From JAIPFM01 sp964494325 (GTDB taxonomy: Bacteria > Planctomycetota > Phycisphaerae > Sedimentisphaerales > Anaerobacaceae), in assembly GCA_964494325.1 (NCBI GenBank), contig CAZBTJ010000234.1, positions 1 to 6,010 of the forward strand: 6,010 nt of DNA. The letters are read 5' to 3'. The notes below the pieces were generated by a model. The model did no database searches. It saw only the letters and a list, made by a program, of their open reading frames with translations, and was not told the DNA's origin. The position numbers and the translations under genes are program-made. This document shows, one piece after another, positions 5,367 to 6,010 of this stretch; positions within the stretch are counted from its first letter, which is position 1, and every line of letters starts with the position of its first letter.

Positions 5367-5603
5367 TTAATCAGGACGATATGAAGCCGTGGTCACGACA
5401 AAAGAGCCTCGAAATACAGCCGCTTCTTTGCCGTCACAGGTTATCGTGGATGTGAGTTGAAGCTTGGCCTTGCCCCAGCGTTCCAGCATGGCCAGGACCT
5501 GTTGCCAGGCTGTGTCATCTGCAAATGTGCAGGTGCCTTCTTGATTCCCACTTTGGCAACTACCGTAAGGTCGAGAGTTTCTACTCTGACGTGATCCACT
5601 CAC
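5367..5603 (-). pseudogene. C-terminal remnant of a YiiD_C-type thioesterase
   Basis: The minus-strand frame runs from a possible GTG at 5603 to a TAA at 5367 (78 codons). From about residue 24 (near 5534) it matches the second half of the YiiD C-terminal (hotdog-fold) putative thioesterase family: CTFADDTAWQQVLAMLERWG, then KAKLQLTSTITCDGKEAAVF (45-64) and RGSFVV (65-70). That family spans about 140-150 residues. The N-terminal half, with the usual asparagine-bearing helix region, is missing. The first 20 or so residues (SGSRQSRNSRPYGSC) look unrelated and overlap the end of the LamG gene by 23 bp. The intact C-terminus beside a foreign upstream part suggests a truncated gene, not a working enzyme. 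A small functional protein is possible but unlikely. The family call is from conserved pattern only. Confidence 0.6.
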
Positions 5604-6009
5604 TGGCCAGGCATGCGAAGTCTTGCCAATCTACCCGTCCATCCCCATTAAAATCTGAGGGCAGAATTGCGGGCTGAGGTAGTACACCGGTGCTATGCGT
5701 GGCCAGATAAGCACATTCCTTTGCATTGAGGGCATAGTCATGAATGCGAAAGTCGTCCATAAGTCCATCGTAGTGACTGTACCAGCCATTGCCCAGTGTT
5801 AGCCTGTCGATTTGTGAGAGACCTATGGCTTGCCCTTGGCCATTGTATAGTAGTCTACCATTGAGATATACGCACATGATGCCAGTGTCAAAGTCCTTTG
5901 TCAAAGCCCAATGATTCCATCGCTCCGACCATTGTTCAGATGCCTGATGAATGCCTGTTAGTAGATTCTGGGGTTCTTGTCGCGGGCCGCATTGCCAGAA
6001 CAGAACTTC
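5581..6009 (-). CDS. LamG-domain protein with dockerin-like C-terminus (partial)
   Basis: Only the last 142 codons are in view; the 5' part lies beyond the right edge. The frame is open to the edge, so an apparent TTG start at 5904 is not the true start. Visible residues 30-102 show the end of a LamG/concanavalin A-like jelly roll: RWNHWALTKDFDTG, then VYLNGRLLYNG (47-57), LTLGNGWYSHYDGLMDDFRI (70-89) and DYALNAKECAYLA (91-103). A short linker leads to DFNGDGRVDWQDFACLASEW (119-138), an EF-hand-like calcium loop (D-x-N-x-D-G-x-V-x-x-x-D) with a following helix. It resembles the single dockerin-type repeats at the C-termini of secreted planctomycetal proteins. The protein is probably exported and binds glycan or another extracellular partner. 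Its catalytic part, if any, is not visible. Confidence 0.85.
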   Translation of the reverse strand, partial: EVLFWQCGPRQEPQNLLTGIHQASEQWSERWNHWALTKDFDTGIMCVYLNGRLLYNGQGQAIGLSQIDRLTLGNGWYSHYDGLMDDFRIHDYALNAKECAYLATHSTGVLPQPAILPSDFNGDGRVDWQDFACLASEWITSE

Positions 6010-6010
6010 A

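Overview
The window most likely comes from a member of the PVC bacteria, probably a planctomycete of the Phycisphaerae type. The best clue is the C-terminus of the gene at the right edge, where a LamG (concanavalin-like) fold is followed by a short calcium-loop motif (DFNGDGRVDWQDF...LASEW). That arrangement is typical of secreted planctomycetal proteins. A large secreted parallel beta-helix protein of a style common in polysaccharide-degrading Planctomycetota and Bacteroidota agrees with this. The placement is inferred from protein style only; no rRNA or other marker gene is present.

Layout. (1) 1-159: leader with a good sigma70-type promoter and a Shine-Dalgarno site. (2) 160-1980, plus strand: a short FtsK/SpoIIIE DNA translocase with four membrane segments and a complete motor, but no C-terminal gamma (DNA-reading) domain. 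(3) 2031-4088, plus strand: an exported right-handed beta-helix protein resembling GH141-type glycosidases. (4) 4089-5366: about 1.3 kb with no intact gene, packed with short repeats and hairpins. These include three 17-bp hairpins at 31-32 bp spacing, 9-10 bp tandem words, dispersed pairs of 28, 47 and 50 bp, and a nested inverted repeat of about 190 bp. A coding-like remnant lies on the minus strand. (5) 5367-5603, minus strand: the C-terminal part of a YiiD_C-type thioesterase whose first half is missing. (6) 5581-6009, minus strand: the 3' end of a LamG plus dockerin-like secreted protein running off the window.

The two plus-strand genes are 50 bp apart with no terminator seen between them, so they may share the promoter before ftsK, although their functions (chromosome segregation and glycan breakdown) are unrelated. 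They converge on the minus-strand genes, and the repeat-rich stretch fills the convergent gap. No complete new system such as a defence island, CRISPR array or integron is visible. The most unusual content is the architecture of the repeat-rich gap and the FtsK without its gamma domain.
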